Shown: positions 33,206-41,130 of the stretch, piece after piece
How the letters are laid out: each line of letters starts with the position of its first letter
Numbering within the stretch: position 1 is the stretch's first letter
Notes under the pieces: model-generated
Told to the model about the DNA's origin: nothing
Databases searched by the model: none
The model's input: only the letters and a program-made list of their open reading frames with translations
Assembly: GCA_017503015.1 (NCBI GenBank)
Contig: JAFVTX010000046.1
Location: forward strand, 1-64,000
DNA: 64,000 nt
Direction of reading: 5' to 3'
DNA from: Fibrobacter sp.
GTDB lineage: Bacteria > Fibrobacterota > Fibrobacteria > Fibrobacterales > Fibrobacteraceae
Program-made: the position numbers and the translations under genes

Positions 33206-33388
33206 TTAGAGAATACCATGGTTTTTAAGGGCTTCTTTTACTCTGAACCAGGTTCGAATTTCGCTCTTGAGCAAGCCTTCCGGGAATTTGCCTCCGTTCT
33301 TGATTAATTCAAGAGCGATTTTCACGTGCTTTTTGGCAACAGGACCAACGACCGCACGGTAGATTTCCAACATTCTTTCATTAATCAT
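33206..33388 (-). CDS. Small hypothetical protein between muA and muB
   Basis: 60 residues, helical and basic (VAKKHVKIALELIKNGGKFP, then EIRTWFRVKEALKNHG). It begins on the muA stop codon (TAATG). The position is where Mu has no gene, but several Mu-like phages carry a small ORF here. No family is recognised. Confidence 0.55.
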   Translation of the reverse strand: MINERMLEIYRAVVGPVAKKHVKIALELIKNGGKFPEGLLKSEIRTWFRVKEALKNHGIL

Positions 33389-35337
33389 TACATTGCCTCG
33401 CTTGTGGTGAGTTCGTCCCAGAGGTCGGTGCTGGGCTTTTCTTCCACGTCGCCGTCGAAGATGTTGTAGATGTCGGCATTACCGACCTTCTTGTCTGCCT
33501 TGAGTTCCTGTGCGTCCTTGTCGTGGCGCGTGAGGTGCGTGGGGCCTTGCGGCACGAAGATGTCCTGCGGGCCCACGGCGCTGCGCATGGCGCTGATGTA
33601 GTCCGCCGCCTGCTCCTTCGTCATGTCGGGGCATATTTCCTTCAGGAGCTTTTCTTCGTGGCGCTTGCGGGCGACACCTTCTGCAATCTGCGCCTTGCCC
33701 ACGGCATCGTCGTCCTTGACCATGGCACCAACGGCGCTCTGCAATGTGCATTCGCCGATAAGCTTCTTGTTAAGGTCGTAGCACCAGGCGGTGCGCATGT
33801 CGTCGGGGTCGTAGCGGAAGATGACCTCGCGGCCCTTCCATACCGGCATCCATTCCGCCCAGTACCAGGTGTCGAGCTGTGCCAGGTGGAAGCCCATGTG
33901 CATGATGCGGCCCGACACGGTGCGGCTCACCAGCATGGAGAGCGTTTCCTTCGAGACGCGGCGCATGGGTTCGCGCTTGACGATTTCTTCGTTCCAGAGC
34001 TGAGAACGCGTTTTGCCGTTGTGGTGCTTTCCCTGGCAAGGGAGTCCGGGGAACACGTTCTGCATGTAGTCCTGCGCCATGTCGTAGAACTCTTCCCAGG
34101 TAAGGAAGTTCCCGCTCTTGAGCACGCCCTTCAGGGGCTCCGGCTTCTCGACCACGGTGCCGCCCTTGAAGCTGTTGAACATACGGTCAAAGCCGTTTTT
34201 AATGATGAGGAAGTTGCGTTCAATGATCTTCGCGCGGGCGTTACGCACGATGGCGAAGTGCATCTTGATACCGAGACGGCTTGCCATGGATTCAGCATAC
34301 TGCTCGTCTTCCACGATCTGGTGGCCACGGCTTTGGCCGGAGAAGTCGCGGTTACGGTATTCGCGACCGTTGTCCACGTAGATTTCTTCCGGAAGACCGT
34401 AACGCTCGATGCCGTGACGCATGGCGCGGAGCGTGTTCTCGGTACCCGGGGCGTCGTGGTGCAGGCACCAGCCCATGGGCATGTAGGTCTTGAAGTCCAT
34501 GAAGAGCGTGATGTAGCAGGTGGCGGGCTTTTCCTGCCCCTGCACCTTCACGAACACGTCTCACGTGCGGGTATCGCCCACCCATACCTGCCCCGCCTTG
34601 AGGTCGGAGTAGTCGCGGTCCAGGTGGAAACCCTTGTTGTCGTAGAACTTCTTCTTGCCTTCGCGGGCAAAGTAGATGACATCGGGTGCGAACTCGCTCT
34701 TGAGCCTACGATTGAAAGCTGACTTGCTCGGGAACTCGCTCTGGTCCTTCACGTCGCCGCGTTCCATGGCCTTGCCGAGCGCAATCATCCAGCTGGAGAA
34801 TACGCTTATCTTGTTCGCGGTCAAGTAGGCGTTCTTGAAATCCTCGAACCAGGCGTCGCGCACGGTGGAGTGCATCACCTCGCGGTGGTTGATGAGCGCA
34901 ATCTTCCCGCACTCGCCGACCTGCGAACGCTGACGGTAGATGCTCTTGATGCTCGTCTTCATTTCGGGGTGTGCGCGGTTCCAGTCGTCCACGAAACGCC
35001 CGAGTTCCTTGGTGCCCGTGATGCCTTCGCACTTCAAGAGGATGAGCGTCCACTTGTCGAAGTTCTTCTTCGCGCGGTCGGTGGCGCGGTCGTAACTCCT
35101 GATGACCGTTTCCACGTCCTCGGACTGGACCTGGACTTCCGTGCTTTCGGGGAGTGTCGCCATGACATAGCGGTCGGAGGCTTCCTTGGGGAGACTCCGC
35201 ACGTTAATCTTGAGCACCTTCCTGCCGCCTTCGTCGTCCCAGCGGTATTCCCACATGGAGGCGTTGCGGCGCACCTGCCTCTCGGAAATTCCCAGGAGCT
35301 CGGAAGCCTGCGTTGAACTAATCCAGATCGGTTGCAT
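33388..35337 (-). pseudogene. muA: MuA transposase, split by an in-frame TGA
   Basis: One frame of 649 codons (Mu MuA is 663) is broken by a TGA at 34561-34563. The N-terminal helix-turn-helix (SSTQASELLGISERQVRRN) is followed by DNA-binding domains. The first catalytic Asp (GDTRT, residue 255) lies just before the stop. After it come DVFVKVQ, the second Asp region (YVDNGREYRNRDF) and the Glu region (KIIERNFLIIKNGFD), so all three DDE residues exist but on opposite sides of the TGA. A one-base change from TGG (Trp) explains it. A GTG at 34555-34557 could restart a fragment that would lack the first Asp. Unless read through, the transposase is dead. Confidence 0.85.
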
Positions 35338-35510
35338 TAGCGGCTGGCCTTACCGAGGAGAAACGCGCGGACACGGCGGGACTTCATGCAGTCGCCGCAG
35401 AAATGGTCACGGTTGATGGTGATGCGGGCTTCTGCACCGCAGATGTCGCAGTGGCGGACTGGGGCGACGAAAGCGGGACGGGCGGGGATAGTTGCGGTTG
35501 CGGTAATCAT
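35337..35510 (-). CDS. Small four-Cys zinc-binding protein
   Basis: 57 residues. A hydrophobic/Pro start (MITATATIPARPAFVAP) is followed by CDIC and CGDC pairs, a zinc-finger of the C4 type, and a basic end (KSRRVRAFLLGKASR). Its stop overlaps the muA start (TAATG), so it is co-translated with the transposase. It may bind DNA or the transposase. Confidence 0.6.
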   Translation of the reverse strand: MITATATIPARPAFVAPVRHCDICGAEARITINRDHFCGDCMKSRRVRAFLLGKASR

Positions 35511-35543
35511 GGAAAACTCCTTGGTGGTGTGTGGCGGTGTTGT

Positions 35544-36359
35544 TTAGTTCATCAGGCTGTCGATGCCCTTCTTGACAAGGAACTTCAGGAAATCCTTGTT
35601 GGAAGGGAAGGTCGTGCCGTGTTCGAAAAGGTTCTGCTTCGCGGCGTTGATTTTCTCGGTCAGGGGCTTCGGGAAGGTCATCGACGGCATCATGTTGGGG
35701 AACAGTTCGCATTGGACGGACTCTTCGGCAGGGGCGACCGTCGTGGCGTCGGTGGCCGCCGCGTAGTCGATTTTGCGCTTGACGGTGTACTTGCCCGTCT
35801 TGCGGATGGTCGGGAGCACGTCTTCCACCACCCAGCGCTCGAACCTGACCGCGTCGGGCATGCGGCTGCGCATGATGAGGCGGTAGAGGTCGGGCTCGTT
35901 GATGGCGATCATCGCCTGCTTGCCGCCCTTGGTGTCCACCGTAATCTTCTTGGCTAGCTCGTTTGTGCCGTCAAGGTCCTTGCTGTCATAGACCTTGTTG
36001 CAGTGTTTCTTGATGACTGCCGCCGTGTCCTTTGTATAGCCGAGAATCTTGCAGATGTCGTCGGCCACGAACCACGCGTTCTTCTGATCGTCGAGAACCA
36101 TTCGGATTGCGGTGTCGTTGAAGATGCGATAACGGAGTCGCAGGGCCCCGGACATGGTCGGGTCAAGGTCGTCTTCCTTGACGCCGGTTTCCCTGGCGAT
36201 GCAGTGGGCGGAACTGCCGGAGTATTCGGCGGGAACGATGTCGCCGGACTGGGAGTCCGTGTCAATAGTCGGGGTTTCCACTTCGTCCAAAGGGGCAACC
36301 GTTTCGGTTGACCCTTCGAGGGTGGTTTCGGGTTCTTCGTCGAAAATTTTCTTGATCAT
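35544..36359 (-). CDS. Bro-N family antirepressor
   Basis: 271 residues. The BRO-N domain covers about 55-165: NDTAIRMVLDDQKNAWFVADDICKILGY, then VDTKGGKQAMIAINEPDLYRLIMRSR and ERWVVEDVLPTIRKTGKY. The last 100 residues are a different helical domain (PLTEKINAAKQNLFEHGTTFP). Such proteins counter a phage repressor and promote lytic growth. It is the second early gene, downstream of the divergent repressor, in the right place for that role. Starts on the preceding stop (TAATG). Confidence 0.85.
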   Translation of the reverse strand: MIKKIFDEEPETTLEGSTETVAPLDEVETPTIDTDSQSGDIVPAEYSGSSAHCIARETGVKEDDLDPTMSGALRLRYRIFNDTAIRMVLDDQKNAWFVADDICKILGYTKDTAAVIKKHCNKVYDSKDLDGTNELAKKITVDTKGGKQAMIAINEPDLYRLIMRSRMPDAVRFERWVVEDVLPTIRKTGKYTVKRKIDYAAATDATTVAPAEESVQCELFPNMMPSMTFPKPLTEKINAAKQNLFEHGTTFPSNKDFLKFLVKKGIDSLMN

Positions 36360-36541
36360 TATGCTACTCCTTTGGTGGTGAGTCCCAGGTCCTTGAGGAT
36401 GGGGGTAAGCTGGTTGTTGGTGCGGTAGCCAGTGGCTACTTCCCTTATGTATTGGGCGCTATAGGGCTTTCCGGCGATTTCGGAAACCCTTTCGGCGGCC
36501 TTGCGCCATGAGAATTTCGTCACTGTAAGATTTTTATCCAT
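36359..36541 (-). CDS. Small DNA-binding regulator (Ner/Cro-like candidate)
   Basis: 60 residues, first gene of the early operon. The segment SAQYIREVATGYRTNNQLTPIL has the pattern of a lambda-type helix-turn-helix. Its divergent neighbour is the repressor gene, and the operator dyad lies between. A Ner-like role (negative regulation of both promoters) is an inference from place and size. Confidence 0.5.
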   Translation of the reverse strand: MDKNLTVTKFSWRKAAERVSEIAGKPYSAQYIREVATGYRTNNQLTPILKDLGLTTKGVA

Positions 36542-36572
36542 TTGGAAAAGTTCCTCGTCTTTTTTAACTTTT

Positions 36573-36627
36573 TGTAGTGGTGGTTAATCACTACTACATT
36601 CCAAAATTAATCAAAGATTAATCAAAT
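36573..36627. promoter_or_regulatory. Early/repressor operator region
   Basis: TGTAGTGGTG (36573-36582) and CACTACTACA (36589-36598) are 10-bp arms with one mismatch around GTTAAT. TTAATCA occurs in the dyad (36584) and again at 36607 and 36618. The region is 84 bases long and divides the leftward early operon from the rightward repressor gene, so it must hold both promoters. Confidence 0.6.
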
Positions 36628-37141
36628 GTCAAGAGAAAATTCAAAAAAGATTAATTTTTCTTCAGAAAATGTTCGAAATTTTGCCTCCGAGCGGTTTGGA
36701 ACCCTGAAAAAACTTGCTGAAGCTATAGGCGTAAGTCAGCCAAACCTAACGCAAAGCCTATCTGGTAAGCGTCCTTTTGGCGCATCTTGGCGCGAAAGAC
36801 TTGAAGATGTCGGCTTTTTTGAATGGCTTTCGCAAAAAAACGGCGATTTAATCAAAGATGAATTAATCAAAGATTCCTCAAATGTCAAGGGGGAATCTGA
36901 AAATAGTGGAATTTTAGACATTTCAGGCGCTCTTGAGCTTTCGAACACGCCCGCAAGCCGCCTCGCCCAGCTCGTGGGGGTAAGCCCCGCCACGCTCGAC
37001 TCCTGGCGGCAGGGCACCGCCACGCCCACTGTCGAGGAGCTCTCCCGCCTCTTCAACCAGGTCGTCGCCCTCGCCCTGAGCTCCCGCCACGCCGCCACCA
37101 CGCCCGAAGCAGAGAACCCACCCGCCCAAGCTACCGCGTAA
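36626..37141 (+). CDS. Chimeric double helix-turn-helix repressor
   Basis: 171 residues in two parts. Residues 12-75 are an AT-rich-coded HTH domain (FGTLKKLAEAIGVSQPNLTQSLSG). Residues 100-150 are coded by markedly GC-rich DNA and form a second Xre-like HTH (TPASRLAQLVGVSPATLDSWRQGTATPTVEEL), ending in an Ala/Pro tail. The junction carries a copy of the gene's own upstream region (36861-36891 resembles 36605-36635 at about 27 of 31 positions). It is divergent from the early operon, so it is the likely lysogeny repressor. The mosaic structure suggests domain exchange. Confidence 0.7.
   Translation: MSRENSKKINFSSENVRNFASERFGTLKKLAEAIGVSQPNLTQSLSGKRPFGASWRERLEDVGFFEWLSQKNGDLIKDELIKDSSNVKGESENSGILDISGALELSNTPASRLAQLVGVSPATLDSWRQGTATPTVEELSRLFNQVVALALSSRHAATTPEAENPPAQATA
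36848..36891 (+). repeat. Operator-like repeats inside the repressor gene
   Basis: TTAATCAAAG occurs at 36848-36857 and 36863-36872, then TCAAATGTCAAG. This copies the operator and start region of the same gene (36607-36635). It lies at the border between the AT-rich and GC-rich halves. Confidence 0.75.
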
Positions 37142-37158
37142 GAGGGAATATTATCGAG

Positions 37159-37189
37159 TTGGTTCCGCACTTTTGAAGAATGATATAAT
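37159..37189 (+). promoter_or_regulatory. Candidate promoter for the unknown gene at 37264
   Basis: TTGGTT (37159-37164) and a perfect TATAAT (37184-37189) with 19 bases between. The spacing is slightly long. It is the only consensus -10 in the repressor-to-37264 gap and could serve expression in the lysogen. Confidence 0.4.
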
Positions 37190-37263
37190 TTAGTGGTAGG
37201 CGGGCAGGAAATCCCGCTGCTGCATGCGGAATGAACCGTGTGTAGCAACTTATGGAGGAATCC

Positions 37264-37587
37264 ATGAATAGGATAGTGCGTTTTTCGTATGAAGTGTTTT
37301 ACTTTGTCAAGGCAACCAGCAATGCTCCGGTTTGCCCAGCTCCCAATGGTCTCGCTACGATTTATCATCAAAGCGAGAAGGCTGTTCAAGTCTCTGAAAA
37401 GGATCGCGAAGAACTTGATCGCCGTCCTTTTGCAAATGCCGAAACGGCGTTTGAGGTCTTGGTCAATAGACTGAGAATGCTTTATATGGGTGCTGAGCCG
37501 AACATTTCCGACATTCCCGAACCGTCGGAAGAGATGAAACGCCTTGACGCGTTGAAAGCAATCTGCGAACCGATAGAGAATCAATAG
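37264..37587 (+). CDS. Hypothetical protein, lysogen-expression candidate
   Basis: 107 residues. A GGAGG ribosome site at 37254-37258 fixes the ATG at 37264. Beta-rich N-terminus (IVRFSYEVFYFVKATSNAPVCP) and helical, acidic C-terminus (ETAFEVLVNRLRMLYMG). No family is recognised. It sits between the repressor and a membrane protein on the repressor strand, where accessory (moron) genes are often found. Confidence 0.55.
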   Translation: MNRIVRFSYEVFYFVKATSNAPVCPAPNGLATIYHQSEKAVQVSEKDREELDRRPFANAETAFEVLVNRLRMLYMGAEPNISDIPEPSEEMKRLDALKAICEPIENQ

Positions 37588-37598
37588 ACCGAGAGTGT

Positions 37599-37632
37599 TC
37601 GCCCCGCACCTGCGAGGCGACACCTTCTTTTT
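37599..37632 (+). terminator. Weak terminator-like hairpin
   Basis: TTCGCC and GGCGA with a 12-base loop, followed by TTCTTTTT. The short stem makes it a weak candidate. It could also be a leader hairpin for the gene at 37645. Confidence 0.3.
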
Positions 37633-37644
37633 CAAGGAATTATT

Positions 37645-38403
37645 ATGCCCACCACAACCGTCATCGACACCATCCACCACGTCATCCATGACACCGTGCA
37701 TACATCCGTATTTGATACTGTTCATACAGTCTCCTTCGATACGGTCAAGGTTGCGCTTGACTCGAATTACTCGGTTCAGATTCTTCATGAAGCCCAGCAG
37801 TTCTACTCGACGTCGTTTAACTGGCTGCTTGCCATCTTTGGCGCTTTTCTCACGATTATCGCCATCATATTTGGTTTTAAGCTTTATCACGATCTGAAAT
37901 CCATTGACGAAAAAATTGCAGATGTCGCCAAAAGAACAGCTGACGGAATGAACAAAAAATTTGAACAGCAATTTGATGCTCAAAATAGACAATCTCTTGA
38001 ACTTTCCGCATTGGTTAAGGATATGCAAGAGAAAATCATTCTTAATTGGATAACGCAGGGAAGACTTGCAGAAACTCAGAAACAGTTTTACCATGAATTT
38101 ATGTGCTATGATTTTGCACTGAAAGAAATTGTTGATCACTTTGACAAGACCTTTGCTCAATATGGTAAACTCGCTATAGAAAAACTTGTTGAAAAGGCTG
38201 CTGCTTTGAAAGACTCTTCAAGAAAGAATAAGGTGTTTGAATCCGTTTTGTCTAAAATAAAGTCATTTGAACAATGTCTGCTAAATGCTCCGCTAGACAA
38301 AGATTCATCTAAAGCCGAAGACGAAAGGATTTACATATTAAGCATTATGTCCCTATGCACTTCTGCGAAATCTACCTTCGAACAAATGATAGAAGAACGA
38401 TGA
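37645..38403 (+). CDS. Membrane protein with His/Asp/Thr repeats and a coiled coil, unknown
   Basis: 252 residues. The N-terminus has imperfect repeats ending in DTVHT, DTVHT and DTVKV (residues 8-37). One membrane segment follows near 58-80 (FNWLLAIFGAFLTIIAIIFGF), then a long helical region (SIDEKIADVAKRTADGMNKKF) likely to form a coiled coil, and a helical end. AT-rich compared with the structural genes. No family is recognised. Context suggests an accessory function in the lysogen such as superinfection exclusion; this is an inference. Confidence 0.6.
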   Translation: MPTTTVIDTIHHVIHDTVHTSVFDTVHTVSFDTVKVALDSNYSVQILHEAQQFYSTSFNWLLAIFGAFLTIIAIIFGFKLYHDLKSIDEKIADVAKRTADGMNKKFEQQFDAQNRQSLELSALVKDMQEKIILNWITQGRLAETQKQFYHEFMCYDFALKEIVDHFDKTFAQYGKLAIEKLVEKAAALKDSSRKNKVFESVLSKIKSFEQCLLNAPLDKDSSKAEDERIYILSIMSLCTSAKSTFEQMIEER

Positions 38404-38515
38404 CGAAACAGGTTATTGCGCCCAATGCAGGTGGCGCGACTTGATACATAAACTCGGCAAAGACTGATTTTGACATCTCTTTTTCTTTCTTCATTTTTCA
38501 TTTCCTTTTTTTACA

Positions 38516-38547
38516 TTGTTGTTTTTTTCGCTCATTTTGATTATATT
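38516..38547 (+). promoter_or_regulatory. Candidate promoter of the mor-like gene
   Basis: TTGTTG (38516-38521) and TATATT (38542-38547, continuing TATATTTG) with 20 bases between. The second box ends 11 bases before the ATG at 38559, and no Shine-Dalgarno is visible. The pair resembles Bacteroidetes-type promoter elements as well as the TATATT boxes of this window. Confidence 0.4.
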
Positions 38548-38558
38548 TGCAATACAGA

Positions 38559-38855
38559 ATGAGCTTCTGGGATTCCCTGACAATCGACGACCTTCCGAAT
38601 GACGACCTGAAGTGGGTGGCAAGCACCCTCGGGCTCGACATTGCCAAGCGTATCTGGAAGAAGTTCGCGGGCAACCATGTAGCCTGCCCAGCCAGGATGA
38701 ACCCAACAGCAGTGCGCCGCTATATGCGCGACAACTTCGACAAGCCAGTTCACCAGCTTGCGTTTGAAACCGGAGTCAGCGAGCGCACGATCTACAGGTA
38801 CATGAACGTGGTTGAAAAGAAGCCTGAAAACAAAGGGCAACTGAGCCTGTTCTAG
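38559..38855 (+). CDS. Mor/C-family middle or late transcription activator
   Basis: 98 residues. The Mor family pattern is visible: LKWVASTLGLDIAKRIWKKFAGN, then a linker and RYMRDNFDKPVHQLAFETGVSERTIYRYM, the C-terminal helix-turn-helix. In Mu, Mor turns on the middle promoter and C the late ones as dimers on dyad sites. Here a single gene of this type is seen; the dyad at 44832 is its likely target. ATG 38559 was preferred to the upstream TTG. Confidence 0.78.
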   Translation: MSFWDSLTIDDLPNDDLKWVASTLGLDIAKRIWKKFAGNHVACPARMNPTAVRRYMRDNFDKPVHQLAFETGVSERTIYRYMNVVEKKPENKGQLSLF

Positions 38856-38863
38856 CATACACT

Positions 38864-39118
38864 TTATTCCTTCATCCATTCGCCGGTTCTTGCGTGGTGC
38901 AGATAGTTTTCGGCCTTGCGGATGTCGTCTTTCCTGTCGTTGTCGGGCTTGAGTCCTGCGCGGCATTGATACTTGACGGCTGTGCCGATGTCGTAGGCGG
39001 CTTCACGCGGGAGTTCTTCGCGCTTCACGATGGCGTGGATAATCTTGATTGTTTCCACGGGCATTTCGTTGTAGTAGGCGCGTTTGGGCTTGTTTGTTTT
39101 GGGTGCGGGTTTTGTCAT
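38864..39118 (-). CDS. DUF3310-like protein
   Basis: 84 residues. A basic start is followed by PVETIKIIHAIV, AAYDIGTAVKYQCRAGLKPD and DIRKAENYLHHA, the pattern of DUF3310 (phage proteins, sometimes called nucleotide-kinase-like). It is the last gene of the leftward late operon and overlaps gpG by ATGA. Function unknown. Confidence 0.65.
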   Translation of the reverse strand: MTKPAPKTNKPKRAYYNEMPVETIKIIHAIVKREELPREAAYDIGTAVKYQCRAGLKPDNDRKDDIRKAENYLHHARTGEWMKE

Positions 39119-39633
39119 TTTGTACCTTGGGTTAAGTGTTCCATAAGTGTTTCTTTGAATCCTTCAAGGTCTTCGGGCTGAACGACCATGAAGGGGCGTG
39201 CGGGAATTTCGCGGGTTTTGGTTGTCACTCTTGCGTATATACGCCGCATTCCATTCCATATGAACGAGAGTGCTTTCTTTTCTCTGGGGATAATGGTGCG
39301 CCCTGCTATTGTTCCGCCGAAATTATGGATTTTTGCGTAGGCAATATTTGTTCCGACTTGCGCTGAATTTTTGTCACTTTCGCTTGTGATGGAGTCGCGA
39401 AGGTTGCCAGTTCTTATCAAGGAACCGCCGTGCTGGCTTTTGGTCCATTTCTTGGGTCCGCCTATCAGGGAACCCGCCTTGCTGTATCGACCACCTACCT
39501 CGAAGTTTTCCCGGACGGACTCCTCCAGCTCGACGGCGATGGTTCTCATCGCTCTGGACATGTTTTTTCCGTTGTTTTCGATGCCTTTTAGCAGAATTTT
39601 GCAATTTTTGTCATCAATTTTAGCCTTGATCAT
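39115..39633 (-). CDS. Virion morphogenesis protein (Mu gpG family)
   Basis: 172 residues. MSRAMRTIAVELEESVRENFEVGG, then LIRTGNLRDSITSES, VGTNIAYAKIHNFGG and PARPFMVVQPEDLEGF match the phage virion morphogenesis (Mu gpG) family, which acts in tail completion or head-tail joining. GGAG ribosome site upstream. The gap of 144 bases to gpF is unusual for this operon. Confidence 0.8.
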   Translation of the reverse strand: MIKAKIDDKNCKILLKGIENNGKNMSRAMRTIAVELEESVRENFEVGGRYSKAGSLIGGPKKWTKSQHGGSLIRTGNLRDSITSESDKNSAQVGTNIAYAKIHNFGGTIAGRTIIPREKKALSFIWNGMRRIYARVTTKTREIPARPFMVVQPEDLEGFKETLMEHLTQGTK

Positions 39634-39661
39634 TGCTTTTCTCCGAAAAAAGAGGTATATT

Positions 39662-39883
39662 ATGAATAAAGAACGCGCTGAGTTAGTGGAACGAGGTTCA
39701 CCACTTCGGGAGCTAAACTTTCAAAAAAGTCACAGTACCGTATGCAAGAGTTCGCCGCCTTGCCAGTCGTTCTTTTTTCACAATAGATGTTTCTTTGAAA
39801 ACGCAGTCGCATCAACAACCATTCCTGTTTTAAAGACTAATCGCTTACTGGATTCGTTCTCTAGCCCGAAAACGGCTTTATAG
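39662..39883 (+). CDS. Possible small protein antisense to the gpF end
   Basis: 73 codons from ATG 39662 with a good GAGG ribosome site. It starts in the gap between gpG and gpF on the opposite strand and runs 106 bases into the gpF gene antisense. The first 30 residues (NKERAELVERGSPLRELNFQ) look protein-like; the rest may be antisense chance. No family is recognised. Confidence 0.25.
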   Translation: MNKERAELVERGSPLRELNFQKSHSTVCKSSPPCQSFFFHNRCFFENAVASTTIPVLKTNRLLDSFSSPKTAL

Positions 39884-41130
39884 CGTTTTTTTGTATTTCC
39901 TTTTAATGGTTCTGAGTAGAATACCAAGCCATCAACAGGTGTGTACGTGCAAGACCATTCTTTGATAAGTTCAGGTAACCTAGATAACACTTCTTTGGGT
40001 ATTGCAGGATGGTCTGTACGAAGTGCGTGAATTATCCTTTTGTCATCTATCGTTAAAAGACGAGACTCAATGTTGAGGTCGTTCCCCTTTCGATTCTTCT
40101 TACTTTGCAATTTGTTAAAGACACTTTCAGGCAACATTCCCGCCACAAATGTTTCTCCCTTTGGGGCATTCAATACAGACTCCACATCGACAATATTCTT
40201 GAAACTGTTTACTACTTGGCTTGATAGTTGGTCGAACATTGTTTCCTGTTCTTTTAAGGGAAGTTCCTTAATCTTCCTTTCGAGCATCCTGTCATAATCA
40301 AACGAATACGAACCCGGTGCATAGTCCCAGCCTTGACTTGGGTAAACAACGGTATTGCCCACCTTGTAGCCAGTAGTCGTCACTTTGACCTTTTGAGTTT
40401 CTACCGTTCCGTCAAGTCTTATATGTTCTCTCTCGATTTCTTCTGTCTTGCTCACGAAATCTTCGGGCTTGCTTTCTCGCACAACCTCATTTGCGGGCTT
40501 GCCGAACTTCTTTTCCAGAGTCCGTTTCGTCATCCTGGACACGGTGCAATGGCAGCCCCAGCCATTAGGGGCATAATGCGTTTGCCAGAACGGGTCGTCA
40601 TAACGGAAAACAAGGTTGTGCAACGCGGCGTGTTCCACCCTCGGGTTCTTGTTTCCTGCACCCTTAGGAACAGCGACATATCGCCAATACGGTGCTACAT
40701 CGGCATCTTCCATCATGCGCTCGTATCGACCTGCTGCGTATGCCGTCTTTACGTTCGTGTTAAAGATGTTTCGCAGTCTTCTGTGGTCTACCTTTATCGG
40801 CTTGACCAATTTCTGGTCTTTGTTTACGGCATCGATATTGCCCCACCAGCCTTTTTCCTTGAGCGTCGGGATGATGTCGTTCGCAAAGTCTTGGTAAGGT
40901 TTCCCTTCCTTAATGGCCTTTAGAAGGCTTGCGTGGATGTCCTTGACCAAGTCGATGCTTGTCGCCTTGGCTACGACAAAAACCCTGTCGTGAGCATGGC
41001 GCATCGTGTCCGTCCAGTCCCAATGTTTCTTTGGGCCTAGAGCGACTTTCTTTTCAAAGTATTCAATCGCCTTTTTATGAGGGAGATTGAACAGCATCGA
41101 AAGCTCTTTCTGTAACTTTTCATCAGGCAT
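39778..41130 (-). CDS. Head morphogenesis protein (Mu gpF) with C-terminal PBECR-like nuclease domain
   Basis: 450 residues. The Mu gpF/SPP1 gp7 domain covers about 1-230 (RLRNIFNTNVKTAYAAGRYERM, APYWRYVAVPKG, then HYAPNGWGCHCTVSRMT). The last 100 residues (LLTIDDKRIIHALRTDH, PELIKEWS, DGLVFYSEPL, KRYKAVFGLEN, TGMVVDATAF) match the PBECR nuclease-like domains (barnase/EndoU/colicin/RelE-like) often fused to gpF in prophages. It could act as a toxin or RNase carried in the capsid. ATG 41130 was preferred to the GTG at 41136. Confidence 0.75.
   Translation of the reverse strand: MPDEKLQKELSMLFNLPHKKAIEYFEKKVALGPKKHWDWTDTMRHAHDRVFVVAKATSIDLVKDIHASLLKAIKEGKPYQDFANDIIPTLKEKGWWGNIDAVNKDQKLVKPIKVDHRRLRNIFNTNVKTAYAAGRYERMMEDADVAPYWRYVAVPKGAGNKNPRVEHAALHNLVFRYDDPFWQTHYAPNGWGCHCTVSRMTKRTLEKKFGKPANEVVRESKPEDFVSKTEEIEREHIRLDGTVETQKVKVTTTGYKVGNTVVYPSQGWDYAPGSYSFDYDRMLERKIKELPLKEQETMFDQLSSQVVNSFKNIVDVESVLNAPKGETFVAGMLPESVFNKLQSKKNRKGNDLNIESRLLTIDDKRIIHALRTDHPAIPKEVLSRLPELIKEWSCTYTPVDGLVFYSEPLKGNTKKRYKAVFGLENESSKRLVFKTGMVVDATAFSKKHLL

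Noticed and set aside
34555-34563. TGA in muA as a recoded Trp or selenocysteine codon
   Set aside because: No other long gene of the prophage or host needs TGA read-through, and MuA has no known selenocysteine. Mutation or sequencing error is simpler.
36607-36872. TTAATCAAAG repeats as a CRISPR-like array
   Set aside because: Units are only 10 bases, in two clusters with no regular spacers; the operator explanation is better.
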